From: Pleomorphochaeta sp963678575
Lineage (GTDB): Bacteria > Spirochaetota > Spirochaetia > Sphaerochaetales > Sphaerochaetaceae
Assembly (NCBI GenBank): GCA_963678575.2
Contig: CAXXHV010000002.1
Location: forward strand, 1,488,001-1,552,000
Length of the DNA stretch: 64,000 bases
Direction: 5' to 3'
The translations under genes and the position numbers were made by a program. A model generated the notes under the pieces. The model ran no database searches. It was given only the letters and a program-made list of their open reading frames with translations, and was not told the DNA's origin. Below, in pieces: positions 16,837 through 25,908 of this stretch; position 1 is the first letter of the stretch, and every line of letters starts with the position of its first letter.

Positions 16837-18108
16837 ATGAAAAAAACATTCTTAAAAGTTTTAGCATTCACATTAGTGTTCTCACTAATAACCAGCAGTA
16901 TTTTTGCTTCAGGTGCTCCTGAACAATCAAAAGAAAAAACTGTTAACATGTTCCAACTTAAAGTTGAAATTAAAGATGCACTTGATGCTTATGCAGCACA
17001 ATATAGTGCTGAAACTGACGGAGTTACTGTCAAAGTTGAAACTCTTGGTGGTGGTGGAGACTACGGTGGAGCTGTTAAAGCAAAATTACAATCTGGTCAA
17101 ATGCCTGATATTTTCGTAATTGAAGGTCAAGGGGGATATGACATTTGGAAAGATTACATTGAAGACTTAAGTGATCAACCATGGGTAAAAGATACTGACT
17201 TAGCCTTCATGTCAGATGGTAAAGTATTTGGTTTCCCTGTTGCTATCGAAGGTTATGGATTAGCTTACAATGCTGAAATCTTAGAAAAAGCAGGAATTGA
17301 CCCAGCAACTCTTACAACAAGAGCAGCTTATGAAAAAGCATTTAAAACTCTTGAAGCTAAAAAAGCTGAATTAGGAATTGACGCACCAGTTGCAATGGCA
17401 GCATCTGTAGCAGGTGGAATGTGGTGGGTTGCAGCTCAACATAACTTGGCAGTTTACTGGGGTGGTGGACTTGATTTCAACGATAAAACTATTATCAATA
17501 AAGCTTTAAATGGTGAATTAGATGAAGCTCGTTTCATGCAATATACAAAATATCTTCAATTATTATTTAAATATGCAGATCAACAAATCTTGTTAAATGG
17601 TAGCTATGATGACCAAGTTGGTTCTTTTGCTCAAGGTAGAACAGCTTTCTTACATCAAGGTAACTGGGTAGATCCTAACTTAGCACAATTAGGTGTTACA
17701 TTTAAAATGGGTTATGCTCCTCATGCATTCCTTGATACTGAAGAAAAAGGATTATTCCTCTTCGCTCCAAGTTGGTATGTTGTAAACTCACAAAGCCCTA
17801 ATAAAGACGCTGCTAAAGCATTCTTAACTGCAATGGCTACTACTCAAAAAGGTCATGATTACATGGTTAACCAAGCTGGTATGATTCCTGCTTTCAAATC
17901 AGTAACCTTAAAACCTTCTGGACAACTTAGCCAAGCTTTAATGGACGCAAATGCAAGAGGCGGAAACTATGGTGTATTCTTCGGAATGCTTCCTGATGGT
18001 GCTGGACAAAATATCTTTGGACCTATCTTCGACTTATTCGCACAAAATCCTGATAATGTAGATCAATTTATAAGTGATATGAATAAAGCTGTAGCAAGTT
18101 TTAAATAA
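16837..18108 (+). CDS. Sugar ABC transporter substrate-binding protein
   Basis: This 423-residue extracytoplasmic binding protein (family 1, maltose-binding type) has a signal peptide ending SSIFA at residue 24, then SGAPEQSKEK. There is no lipobox cysteine, so it is probably released or anchored by an uncleaved helix, as in other spirochaete binding proteins. The body has the family layout: a Gly-rich ALGGGGDYGGAVKAKL-like segment, MPDIFVIEGQGGYD, and aromatic-rich sugar-site stretches (MWWVAAQHNLAVYWGGG). AGAGG precedes the ATG. It is the first gene of an operon with two permeases and a GH4 glycosidase, so the ligand is probably an alpha-linked glucoside or galactoside. Confidence 0.92.
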   Translation: MKKTFLKVLAFTLVFSLITSSIFASGAPEQSKEKTVNMFQLKVEIKDALDAYAAQYSAETDGVTVKVETLGGGGDYGGAVKAKLQSGQMPDIFVIEGQGGYDIWKDYIEDLSDQPWVKDTDLAFMSDGKVFGFPVAIEGYGLAYNAEILEKAGIDPATLTTRAAYEKAFKTLEAKKAELGIDAPVAMAASVAGGMWWVAAQHNLAVYWGGGLDFNDKTIINKALNGELDEARFMQYTKYLQLLFKYADQQILLNGSYDDQVGSFAQGRTAFLHQGNWVDPNLAQLGVTFKMGYAPHAFLDTEEKGLFLFAPSWYVVNSQSPNKDAAKAFLTAMATTQKGHDYMVNQAGMIPAFKSVTLKPSGQLSQALMDANARGGNYGVFFGMLPDGAGQNIFGPIFDLFAQNPDNVDQFISDMNKAVASFK

Positions 18109-18119
18109 GTAATCGACTT

Positions 18120-18157
18120 AATAGCTCTTGTAGATACATCTGCAGGAGCTATTTTCT
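18120..18157 (+). terminator. Intercistronic hairpin after the binding-protein gene
   Basis: AATAGCTC (18120-18127) pairs with GAGCTATT (18146-18153), with further inner pairing, then TTTTC. It stands between the binding protein and the first permease. It probably ends part of the transcripts or protects the upstream mRNA, giving excess binding protein. Confidence 0.7.
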
Positions 18158-18181
18158 AAATTAAAACAGGAGTTGAATATA

Positions 18182-19069
18182 ATGAAGCAAAATCGTTTAA
18201 TCAATGTACTTTTTTTAGTACCAACATTATTTGCCTTTTTTATGATTATTATAATCCCATTTTTCTTTGGTCTTTTTTATTCAATGACAGACTGGAATGG
18301 AATAAGTAATAATATTAATTTTGTGGGTTTTAGTAATTTTAAGTTTCTATTTAGTAGCCCAAATTTTATTTATTCTTTTCTAATAACAATTCTTTTTACA
18401 TTTATTAATGTAGTTTTTGTAAATATCGTAAGTTTTGTTTTATCTCTTATTGTAACTAGCAAAATCCCAAGAAGAAATTTTTATAGAGCTGGATTTTTCG
18501 TACCTTACCTAATTGGAGGTATTGTACTTGGATATATTTGGCAATTCATTTTCAACAATATTTTAGTTGATATTGGATCTGCTTTATCAATAGAGTTTTT
18601 AAAAACTTCTTTTTTAAGCCAATCAAATACTGTTATTTGGACAATGGCTGTAGTTAATACCTGGCAATATGCTGGATATATTATGTTAATATATGTAGCA
18701 TCTATTCAAAGTATTCCTGCATCCCTAATGGAAGCTGCCAACGTTGATGGAGCAAAATACCATACAAGAGTCTTTAGAATCCTAATACCAATGATGGCAA
18801 ATGCTTTTACAATTTCCCTATTTTTAACATTAACAACTTCCTTCAAACAATTCGATATGAACTTAACTTTAACAAATGGAGGACCTGCTACAAGATTCCT
18901 TGGAGCGCCAGTTAAAGCTAGTGAATTACTTGCAATGAATATTTTCAATACAGCAGCTGCAAATAGAATGGCTGAAGCTCAAGCTAAAGCTGTAATACTA
19001 TTTGTCGTACTTCTTGTAGTTTCATTAATACAAGTCACAATTAATAAAAGGAAAGAGGTGGAAATGTGA
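18182..19069 (+). CDS. Sugar ABC transporter permease (MalF/UgpA type)
   Basis: This 295-residue inner-membrane protein has six hydrophobic segments and the cytoplasmic EAA loop MEAANVDGAKYHTRVFRI near residue 185, which docks an ATPase. I place the start at ATG 18182, because AGGAG at 18168-18172 is nine bases upstream. An in-frame TTG at 18173 directly abuts the ribosome site and cannot be used. The stop overlaps the next gene by four bases. It pairs with the following permease to form the channel; no ATPase gene is nearby. Confidence 0.93.
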   Translation: MKQNRLINVLFLVPTLFAFFMIIIIPFFFGLFYSMTDWNGISNNINFVGFSNFKFLFSSPNFIYSFLITILFTFINVVFVNIVSFVLSLIVTSKIPRRNFYRAGFFVPYLIGGIVLGYIWQFIFNNILVDIGSALSIEFLKTSFLSQSNTVIWTMAVVNTWQYAGYIMLIYVASIQSIPASLMEAANVDGAKYHTRVFRILIPMMANAFTISLFLTLTTSFKQFDMNLTLTNGGPATRFLGAPVKASELLAMNIFNTAAANRMAEAQAKAVILFVVLLVVSLIQVTINKRKEVEM

Positions 19070-19953
19070 GCAAAACTGTATCAACAAATAAAAAATATAT
19101 ACTCCATAAACGTGGTTTAGTAATATTAGAAGTCTTTACTGTATTATTATTCATACTATTTATGATTCCTTTTGTGATGGTTGTAATTAACTCTGCAAAA
19201 ACCTCAAAAGAAATTATTTATAATGCAATTGCGAAACCTACATCTTGGAGTCAACTATTTAAAAACGTTTCATTAATATTTAATAACTCTACTGTAGATT
19301 ATATTGGAGCTTTTGCCGATAGTACTGTTATCACCTTTTTTTCACTATTAGTATTAGCACTATTTTCTTCAATGGCAGCTTGGGTATTAGTCAGAAACAA
19401 AACTATTTGGTCAACAATTATTTTCATGGCTTTTGTTTCAGCTATGGTAATCCCTTTTCAAGTTCTTATGTATCCACTAGTTCGTTGGTTAAGAATTTTA
19501 GGCACTTTTTTAAACTTTAGATTATTAGGAACTGTTCCAGGAGTTGTATTTGCTTATCTAGGGTTTGGTGCACCTCTATCAATTTTCATTTTCCATGGTT
19601 TTATAAAAAACATTCCTTATGAACTTGAAGAAGCTGCAACAATAGATGGTTGCTCAAGAGGAAGAACTTTCTTTTCAATAATTTTCCCTTTACTCCAACC
19701 CATTATTGTAACAGTTTTAATTCTAAATGGAATTTGGATTTGGAACGACTACCTACTCCCATTACTAATATTAGGTTCTAATGGAAAAGTTCAAACTATT
19801 CCAATTGCTGTAACGGCCTTTGCAGGAGCTTATTTAAAACAATGGGATTTAATTCTAACATCTACCCTTATTGCTATGCTTCCAATTATCGTTCTGTATC
19901 TATTTGCTCAACGATATATAATTAAAGGAATGGTAGAAGGGTCAATAAAATAA
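19066..19953 (+). CDS. Sugar ABC transporter permease (MalG/UgpE type)
   Basis: This 295-residue inner-membrane protein has six hydrophobic segments and the EAA loop ELEEAATIDGCSRGRTFFSI near residue 190. The start is a GTG at 19066 that overlaps the stop of the previous permease by four bases (GTGA), a sign of coupled translation, with AAGAGG upstream. It is the second half of the sugar channel. The ATPase is probably a shared MsmK/UgpC-like protein encoded elsewhere. Confidence 0.93.
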   Translation: MSKTVSTNKKYILHKRGLVILEVFTVLLFILFMIPFVMVVINSAKTSKEIIYNAIAKPTSWSQLFKNVSLIFNNSTVDYIGAFADSTVITFFSLLVLALFSSMAAWVLVRNKTIWSTIIFMAFVSAMVIPFQVLMYPLVRWLRILGTFLNFRLLGTVPGVVFAYLGFGAPLSIFIFHGFIKNIPYELEEAATIDGCSRGRTFFSIIFPLLQPIIVTVLILNGIWIWNDYLLPLLILGSNGKVQTIPIAVTAFAGAYLKQWDLILTSTLIAMLPIIVLYLFAQRYIIKGMVEGSIK

Positions 19954-19973
19954 ATATTAGGAGACAATAAGAT

Positions 19974-21329
19974 ATGAAAATTGTTCTAGTGGGGGCTGGC
20001 TCAGTCCAGTTTGGTTACGGCATGCTTGGAGATATTTTTAATAGCTCTGCATTAAAAGAATGCGAAATTACTCTTCTCGATATAAATCAAGAAGCATTAG
20101 ATAAGGTCTTTAAAACTGCTCAAACCTTTATTAAAGAAAATTCCCTAAATAATATAATCTCTGCAACAACAGATAGAAAAGAAGCCTTTAAAAAAGCAGA
20201 TTATATTATATCCTCTATTGAAGTTGGAAACAGATTCAAATTATGGGATGAGGATTGGAAAGTCCCTCTACAATATGGAATAACTCAAGTATATGGAGAA
20301 AATGGTGGACCTGGTGGAGTTTTCCATTCATTAAGAATAATTCCTGTAGTTCTTGAAATAATGAAGGATGTAATGGAAATTTGTCCAGAAGCTTATGTTT
20401 TCAATTTTTCAAACCCAATGACTGCAATATGTACTGCCGTACATAGAGTATACCCTAAAGCTAAATTCATAGGAATGTGTCATGAAATTGGGTGGTTATA
20501 CAAATGGTTACCTGCAATGCTTAACAAAAATATTGACGATTTACATTTTAGAGCTGCTGGATTAAATCACTTTAGTTGCATGTTAGAACTACATGATAGA
20601 AAAAATGGAAAAGACTTATATCCTGAGGTATTAGAAAAAGCAAAGGATTTCTTTGAGAAGGAACCAGGATACAGCGATGTTTTTGATGAGTATCTTGAAA
20701 CTGGAAAATTACAATCAGAAGAACAATTTTCAAAATCAAAAAGTAATAAAGAAAGTAATTATAAGTGGGCAGACCGTCATATCGCAAGATTAATGTTAAA
20801 AGATTATAATCTTCTTCCAATAACTGTAGATAGTCATTTCGGTGAATACTTAAGTTGGGCTTGGGATATTGTAGATCATAGAGGAATCTTAGATTTCTAT
20901 GATTACTATAAAACAAGTCTAACAATCGGAAAACACTCAGAAATAAAGAAAAAGACTACTGAAAGAGTAATACCAATTATCGAAGGAATAGAAAACAACT
21001 CTGGGTATGAAGAAGCTGCTGTCAATATACCAAATAATGGATTAATTGAAGATTTACCACCATGGATCGTTATAGAAACTCCTGCAATAATTGATAAAAA
21101 TGGAATAACTGGTATAAAAATTCCAAATATCTCTAAAGGATATTTAGCATTACTTAGATCCTATGTTGGAGTTTATGATTTAACCGCTGAAGCTATTATT
21201 CATAAAGATAAAAAATATGTTATTCAAGCTCTATTAGCTAACCCAGTTGTTAATAAAGCTTCTAATCTTGATGAATTAGTTGACAGAATGATAGATATTC
21301 AAAAAAAATGGCTTGGATACTTGAAATAA
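19974..21329 (+). CDS. GH4-family glycosidase (alpha-glucosidase/alpha-galactosidase type)
   Basis: This 451-residue cytosolic enzyme of glycoside hydrolase family 4 uses NAD+ and a divalent metal (usually Mn2+) for an oxidation-elimination mechanism. The Rossmann start is VLVGAGSVQFGYGM, NFSNPM lies near 145, the metal/substrate motif is C169-H170-E171 (GMCHEIGW), and N198-H199 lie in GLNHFSCM. In this family the residues after the metal Cys correlate with substrate. CHE, as I recall, goes with non-phosphorylated alpha-glucosides, unlike CN-P or CDMP in phospho-glycosidases. That fits import by ABC transport rather than PTS. AGGAGA precedes the ATG. Confidence 0.9.
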   Translation: MKIVLVGAGSVQFGYGMLGDIFNSSALKECEITLLDINQEALDKVFKTAQTFIKENSLNNIISATTDRKEAFKKADYIISSIEVGNRFKLWDEDWKVPLQYGITQVYGENGGPGGVFHSLRIIPVVLEIMKDVMEICPEAYVFNFSNPMTAICTAVHRVYPKAKFIGMCHEIGWLYKWLPAMLNKNIDDLHFRAAGLNHFSCMLELHDRKNGKDLYPEVLEKAKDFFEKEPGYSDVFDEYLETGKLQSEEQFSKSKSNKESNYKWADRHIARLMLKDYNLLPITVDSHFGEYLSWAWDIVDHRGILDFYDYYKTSLTIGKHSEIKKKTTERVIPIIEGIENNSGYEEAAVNIPNNGLIEDLPPWIVIETPAIIDKNGITGIKIPNISKGYLALLRSYVGVYDLTAEAIIHKDKKYVIQALLANPVVNKASNLDELVDRMIDIQKKWLGYLK

Positions 21330-21342
21330 AAAATAATTTATT

Positions 21343-21388
21343 ATGGGAAGAAGAAAAAACCAATTTTCTCCTTCCCATTTATATTTTT
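21343..21388 (+). terminator. Rho-independent terminator after the GH4 gene
   Basis: ATGGGAAG with AGAAAA pairs with TTTTCT and CTTCCCAT (21343-21358 with 21364-21378, one mismatch), followed by TTATATTTTTTT. It separates the operon from the LacI gene. Confidence 0.9.
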
Positions 21389-21436
21389 TTATAATATATA
21401 TACAAGTAAAATAATTTATTATTATAAGGTAGCGCT

Positions 21437-22465
21437 ATGCCAACGATTAAATATATTGCAAAAAAAGCAGGGGTAAGCCCAACAACAGTTACTAATGTAC
21501 TTCATGGTAATTATGCAAGAGTATCAGATACTACTCGCAAAAAAGTTGAAACTTACCTAAAAGAATACAATTATACCCCTAATATGGGAGCAATGATTCT
21601 TGCACAGAATGATTCACGTATAATTGGTGTTATTATGTTTATGGAACGTCGTTGGAATGAAACCGTACTTGAAGATCCATTTTCTTCAGCAATTCTTGGG
21701 GCTATTGAAGAAGAAATACGTTCCATTGGATACTTTTTTATGCTGCATACAACAAAAAGTAAAGAAGAAGTAGTCCGTCTTGCAAAAACCTGGAAGCTTG
21801 CTGGATTAATACTTATATGGGTTCCCAACAATATTAGCCCAATAATTTTAGATAGTGTTGAAAGCCCAGTAGTTTTTATCGATTCACACTTTAATAATGA
21901 TGGGAAAAAATATCATAATATTGGACTTAAAGATGAAGAAGGCGGATACTTAATTTCCCGTTATCTAATATCAAAAGGTCATAAAAATGCAGTCTTTTTA
22001 GCAAATGATACAACTTTCTCAGGTACCGATTTACACCGTTTTAAAGGATGCTTAAAGGCTTTCAACGAAGATAAAAAAAACTTTCATTTAACTAATAAAA
22101 TTTTATTATCAAAAGAGCGAAATCAGAGATATAAAACCTACTCTCAGCTTACAAAAAAAGAAATGCCATACACAGCATTAATTTTCTCATCCGATTACTA
22201 TGCTGCAGAAGCTATAAGCTACTTACAGGATTCTGGAGTCAGGGTCCCTGAAGATATTTCAGTGACGGGATTTGATGATAATATTTTCTCTCGTATTATT
22301 CACCCTCATCTAACTACTATTCACCAAAATCCTGGGGAAAAAGGCCGTATAGCAGTATCAATGTTAATGAAACTTATTAAGAAACAAACAATTGAACACC
22401 CTAATATTAAATTAGATGTTGATCTTATAATTCGAGATTCAGTAAAAGATATTAAAACTGAATAA
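21437..22465 (+). CDS. LacI-family transcriptional regulator
   Basis: This 342-residue regulator has an N-terminal LacI helix-turn-helix (residues 2-50: IKYIAKKAGVSPTTVTNVLHG) with hinge region, then a periplasmic-binding-type effector domain ending in the usual block VTGFDDNIFSRIIHPHLTTIHQ near residue 275. AAGG precedes the ATG. It follows the sugar operon after a terminator and is likely to bind the palindrome at 16768-16779. The effector is probably the imported sugar or a derivative. Confidence 0.93.
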   Translation: MPTIKYIAKKAGVSPTTVTNVLHGNYARVSDTTRKKVETYLKEYNYTPNMGAMILAQNDSRIIGVIMFMERRWNETVLEDPFSSAILGAIEEEIRSIGYFFMLHTTKSKEEVVRLAKTWKLAGLILIWVPNNISPIILDSVESPVVFIDSHFNNDGKKYHNIGLKDEEGGYLISRYLISKGHKNAVFLANDTTFSGTDLHRFKGCLKAFNEDKKNFHLTNKILLSKERNQRYKTYSQLTKKEMPYTALIFSSDYYAAEAISYLQDSGVRVPEDISVTGFDDNIFSRIIHPHLTTIHQNPGEKGRIAVSMLMKLIKKQTIEHPNIKLDVDLIIRDSVKDIKTE

Positions 22466-22790
22466 TTTTATTCTTGAAAAATTATTGTATTGAGAAAAAA
22501 AATCTTTAATTATACTTGTTCTCTTAAAATTCTAACTAAGGTTTTTCCTTTTAAAAATTTATCAATCATATTATCTAATCTATATTATTTCTATCATTAT
22601 AAAATCTTACTGGATTATAAGATGAGACTTCAAAGTTTTCACTTTTCTAATTATTTAGAGTTTTTCACAAAAGCTTGCAAAATATAAAATAGATTTTATT
22701 ACAAAAATTAATAATTGGTTTTTACTATTAATAAAAAAACACTTAAAACTGAAAAACAAATTTAAGTGTTTTTAATATTATTTTAAATTT
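22466..22790. other. Intergenic stretch with a bidirectional terminator
   Basis: About 325 AT-rich bases between convergent genes. A 65-codon open frame here has no ribosome site and a low-complexity composition and is not counted as a gene. The terminator at 22735-22773 is the only feature. Confidence 0.5.
22735..22773. terminator. Bidirectional terminator
   Basis: AAAAACACTTAAA (22735-22747) pairs perfectly with TTTAAGTGTTTTT (22761-22773). A-runs and T-runs on both sides suit either strand. It serves the ligase gene on the minus strand and possibly the LacI gene. Confidence 0.85.
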
Positions 22791-24689
22791 TTAATGAGCA
22801 TAAAGCAAATCAATTTCTTTTTTATAATACTCCATAATCATATTACGTTTTAATTCTAATTTTGCACTTAATTCTTTACCAACTTCAAAAGGTTTTTCAA
22901 GAATAAGAAACCTATTAATTAATTCATGATTTTTAAAACCTAATTTACAATTTATTTTCTCATCAATTTTTTCTTTAATATAATTGTGCAAAGATTCTTT
23001 ATCATCTTTATATTTTTCACTTAATTGTTCTACTAATTCTTTGAAGGATTTCATATTTGGGACAATGAGAGCTGATAAATACTTTCTATCTTGTCCAATT
23101 ACAATAACATTATCAATAAAATCTAATTCACTTAGCTTACCTTCAATTGGAACAGGTTCTAAATTTTCTCCTCCTGATAAAACAATAGTATCTTTTGCTC
23201 TACCAACAATTGAAAGCTCATTATTAATTGTTCTTGTTACTAAATCTCCAGTGTTTAAATATCCATCTTCATCAATTGCTAATTTAGTTGCTGCTTCATT
23301 GTTATAATAGCCTTTCATAACTTGTGGCCCTTTAACTTTTAAAACACCTTTTTCTCCCACACCTACTTCATTATTATCTTCATCAACAATTTTTATACTA
23401 TAACCCTCAACCAAAGTCATTGCCCCAACAGTAGGTTTAAAAAGATTTCTAACTGAAATAATTGGTGCAGTTTCAGTCATTCCATATCCATTTAATAAAG
23501 TAATACCAATAGAATTAAAGAAAACATCAACACCTTTTGGCATTGAACCTCCCGCACTAATACCGGCTATCAAACTATTTCCAAAAAGACCTTTTATTTT
23601 ATTAAACATCATTTTTTTACCAAGTAAATAAAGGGGATAATGTATTGCCATCTTAAAAATACCAGCAACTAATTCAAAACCTCTAAAGTTTTTCTCTTTA
23701 TATCTTGGTAATAAATTATGCACCTCATTATAACCTTTTTTCAAATTAATGGCATTTTTAATCAAAAGTAAGCTAAATGACTTTTTAAAACTACTTGCTT
23801 TATTTATTTTACCTTCTATTGTTTTATTAACTGCTTGCCAAATTCTTGGGACTGAAGAGAACCAATGAGGATTAGCTTTTTGAAAGTCACTTAGCATTAT
23901 TTTACTTATAGGTTTACTATAATACATAGCTTGTGAAAAATAGATTGAAACGTAAGCAACAGACCTTTCAAAGGAATGCCAAATTGGAAGAACTGTCATC
24001 CATCTTTGACCTGGTAAAAAATTATTATTTACGAATTTTTGTAAATGAGTAACTTCATGAATATAATTGTTATTTGTAAGCATTACACCTTTACAAGCAC
24101 CAGTGGTTCCACTAGTAAAGATTATTGTTACTAAATCATCTTTATCCCCAGTTTCAAGATTATTAATAATTTGATTTTTTAAACTATCATCATTTTCAAT
24201 TAACTTTTGGCCTTTTGCTAATAAATCATATAATCTTACAACTTCAAATTCACTATCAACGCTTACTTTAGCATCTTCCATTAAAACTAATGATTCTAAA
24301 TAAGGTAAATCCTTCTTTAATGCATTAAACCTTTGTATAGTTTTGTTATTTTCAACAAAACATGTTGTTACTTTTGTTTCATTCAATATTTGTAATAATT
24401 CAATATCTGTTGCATCTAAGCCTCTTGGCACATCTGCTAAACCTAAATATTGAAGTGCTAAATCACTATATATCCATTCCTTTCTATTATCACTTATTAT
24501 TGCAACTAATTGTTGTCTTTGATATTTAAAAGCTTGAGATAAAGCTAATGCTAAACTAATAACTTTATTTTCTACTTCACTATAAGTTTCATCAATAAAT
24601 ACACCTTTCTTATTCTTAGAACTAAGCATTGTCAATTGGGGATTATCTAATGTACTTTTATGAAACATTTGTGCTACGGTCTTTACCAT
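22791..24689 (-). CDS. Long-chain fatty-acid--CoA ligase (AMP-binding family), second copy
   Basis: This 632-residue enzyme has the acyl-CoA synthetase layout: IIFTSGTTGACKGVMLTNNN near residue 188, LNGYGMTETAPIISVRN near 395, GYLNTGDLVTRT near 470, and GRAKDTIVLSGGENLEPVPIE near 490. It is FadD-like and differs in many places from the copy at 8354-10273, so the pair is an old duplication or two subfamilies. AGGAG lies six bases before the ATG. Likely role: activating host or environmental fatty acids for lipid synthesis. Confidence 0.9.
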   Translation of the reverse strand: MVKTVAQMFHKSTLDNPQLTMLSSKNKKGVFIDETYSEVENKVISLALALSQAFKYQRQQLVAIISDNRKEWIYSDLALQYLGLADVPRGLDATDIELLQILNETKVTTCFVENNKTIQRFNALKKDLPYLESLVLMEDAKVSVDSEFEVVRLYDLLAKGQKLIENDDSLKNQIINNLETGDKDDLVTIIFTSGTTGACKGVMLTNNNYIHEVTHLQKFVNNNFLPGQRWMTVLPIWHSFERSVAYVSIYFSQAMYYSKPISKIMLSDFQKANPHWFSSVPRIWQAVNKTIEGKINKASSFKKSFSLLLIKNAINLKKGYNEVHNLLPRYKEKNFRGFELVAGIFKMAIHYPLYLLGKKMMFNKIKGLFGNSLIAGISAGGSMPKGVDVFFNSIGITLLNGYGMTETAPIISVRNLFKPTVGAMTLVEGYSIKIVDEDNNEVGVGEKGVLKVKGPQVMKGYYNNEAATKLAIDEDGYLNTGDLVTRTINNELSIVGRAKDTIVLSGGENLEPVPIEGKLSELDFIDNVIVIGQDRKYLSALIVPNMKSFKELVEQLSEKYKDDKESLHNYIKEKIDEKINCKLGFKNHELINRFLILEKPFEVGKELSAKLELKRNMIMEYYKKEIDLLYAH

Positions 24690-25177
24690 TTATAACTCCT
24701 ACCTTAGAAAATTAATAAATATAAAAGACATATTCAACATACAAAATTTCAGCCAATTTAAAATCCGGCTAAAATAAATTAATAACATTAGTTTAATATA
24801 CTTTAATTCAAGTTTTTCACAATTATTTCATATTGTGTATTTTGAATGTAGTTTTTTATTCCATATTTATTATACAAATATGTATAACTTGGTCATCTAC
24901 TTTTAATTAATTTGTTTTTCCTAATATTGCTATATAATATAGTATGAACTAATACATTAGCAATCAAAATATTATTTATTTTAAAAGCCCTTTTATACAT
25001 TTTATAATAGCTTAAAAAAATGAAGCATTAATCAAATAAAAAAAACCCTTATTAAAAAAGGATTTTTATTATTCATAAAAGAAAAGTAACACTAAATTAA
25101 CACAATAGAGGCCTATAACAGCTAAATTATCATTAATAGATTCACTTTTAATATCTCTATTTTATAAATTTATTATT
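24690..25177. other. Intergenic stretch with a terminator
   Basis: About 490 AT-rich bases. The only feature I can support is the minus-strand terminator at 25036-25067. No gene is seen. Confidence 0.5.
25036..25067 (-). terminator. Rho-independent terminator of the amino-acid ABC operon
   Basis: On the minus strand AAAAATCCTT pairs with AAGGGTTTTT, with one G-U pair that forms only in the minus-strand RNA, followed by a T-rich run. It is about 110 bases past the last gene of the operon. Confidence 0.7.
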
Positions 25178-25897
25178 TTACCACATTAATATTTTATCCA
25201 AGAAATTCTTAACAATAGGGTCTTTTGGATTTTCAAATACATCTAAACTTTTTCCAAACTCCAAAAATCGGGCACCAGTATTTATTGCAGGTGGGCCCAA
25301 GAACCCAGTTTTTTCGCAAGCTCTTTTTGCAAATCCCATTTCATGAGTAACTATAATAAAATTCAACCCTTCTTCTTTTAATTCTTTAATCATATCAAGG
25401 ACTTCAACAGTATATTCAGGATCTAAAGCTGATGTAGGTTCATCTAAAAACAACAAATCAGGACGTGATGCAACAGCTCTTGCTATTGCAATACGCTGCT
25501 GTTGACCTCCGGATAACTGGGACGGATATTTAAAAGAATCCGATAAAAGACCAAATCTATCAAGAAGTTCCTCAGCCCTATGTTTAGCGTCTTCTGCATT
25601 ATACCCATATACTTTTTCTAAAGGTATAGTTATATTTTGAATACCTGTCCAATGCTTAAATAATCCATTTTGCTGAAAAACAAAACCGGTATTCTTACAA
25701 TCAATAAAAAAATCACCTTCTGTAGGTTTTATTAATCCCCCAAGAATTCTTAAAAGAGTTGATTTGCCACCTCCTGAGGGACCTATTAATGAAAGAGTTG
25801 AAATATCATCATCAAAATTTACATGTGATAACACTTTTTTCATATTACCACTATTATCCAAAAAGCTGTGTGACATATCATTGATTTTTAGTCTCAT
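25178..25897 (-). CDS. Amino-acid ABC transporter ATP-binding protein (GlnQ/HisP type)
   Basis: This 239-residue cytosolic ATPase powers the importer encoded just upstream. Walker A is GPSGGGKST near residue 40, the Q-loop VFQQNGLF near 75, the signature LSGGQQQRIAIARA near 128, Walker B LLFLDEPTSALDPE near 150, and the switch His is in IVTHEMGF. AAGGGA precedes the ATG, 11 bases after the permease stop. It is the last gene of a three-gene operon. Confidence 0.93.
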   Translation of the reverse strand: MRLKINDMSHSFLDNSGNMKKVLSHVNFDDDISTLSLIGPSGGGKSTLLRILGGLIKPTEGDFFIDCKNTGFVFQQNGLFKHWTGIQNITIPLEKVYGYNAEDAKHRAEELLDRFGLLSDSFKYPSQLSGGQQQRIAIARAVASRPDLLFLDEPTSALDPEYTVEVLDMIKELKEEGLNFIIVTHEMGFAKRACEKTGFLGPPAINTGARFLEFGKSLDVFENPKDPIVKNFLDKILMW

Positions 25898-25908
25898 ATC
25901 AAATTCCC

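Noticed and set aside
18173..18181. TTG start for the first sugar permease
   Set aside because: It directly touches the AGGAG site; the ATG at 18182 has the right spacing.
22490..22687. 65-codon plus-strand open frame after the LacI gene
   Set aside because: Starts with TTG, has no ribosome site, low-complexity AT-driven residues, and overlaps nothing conserved.
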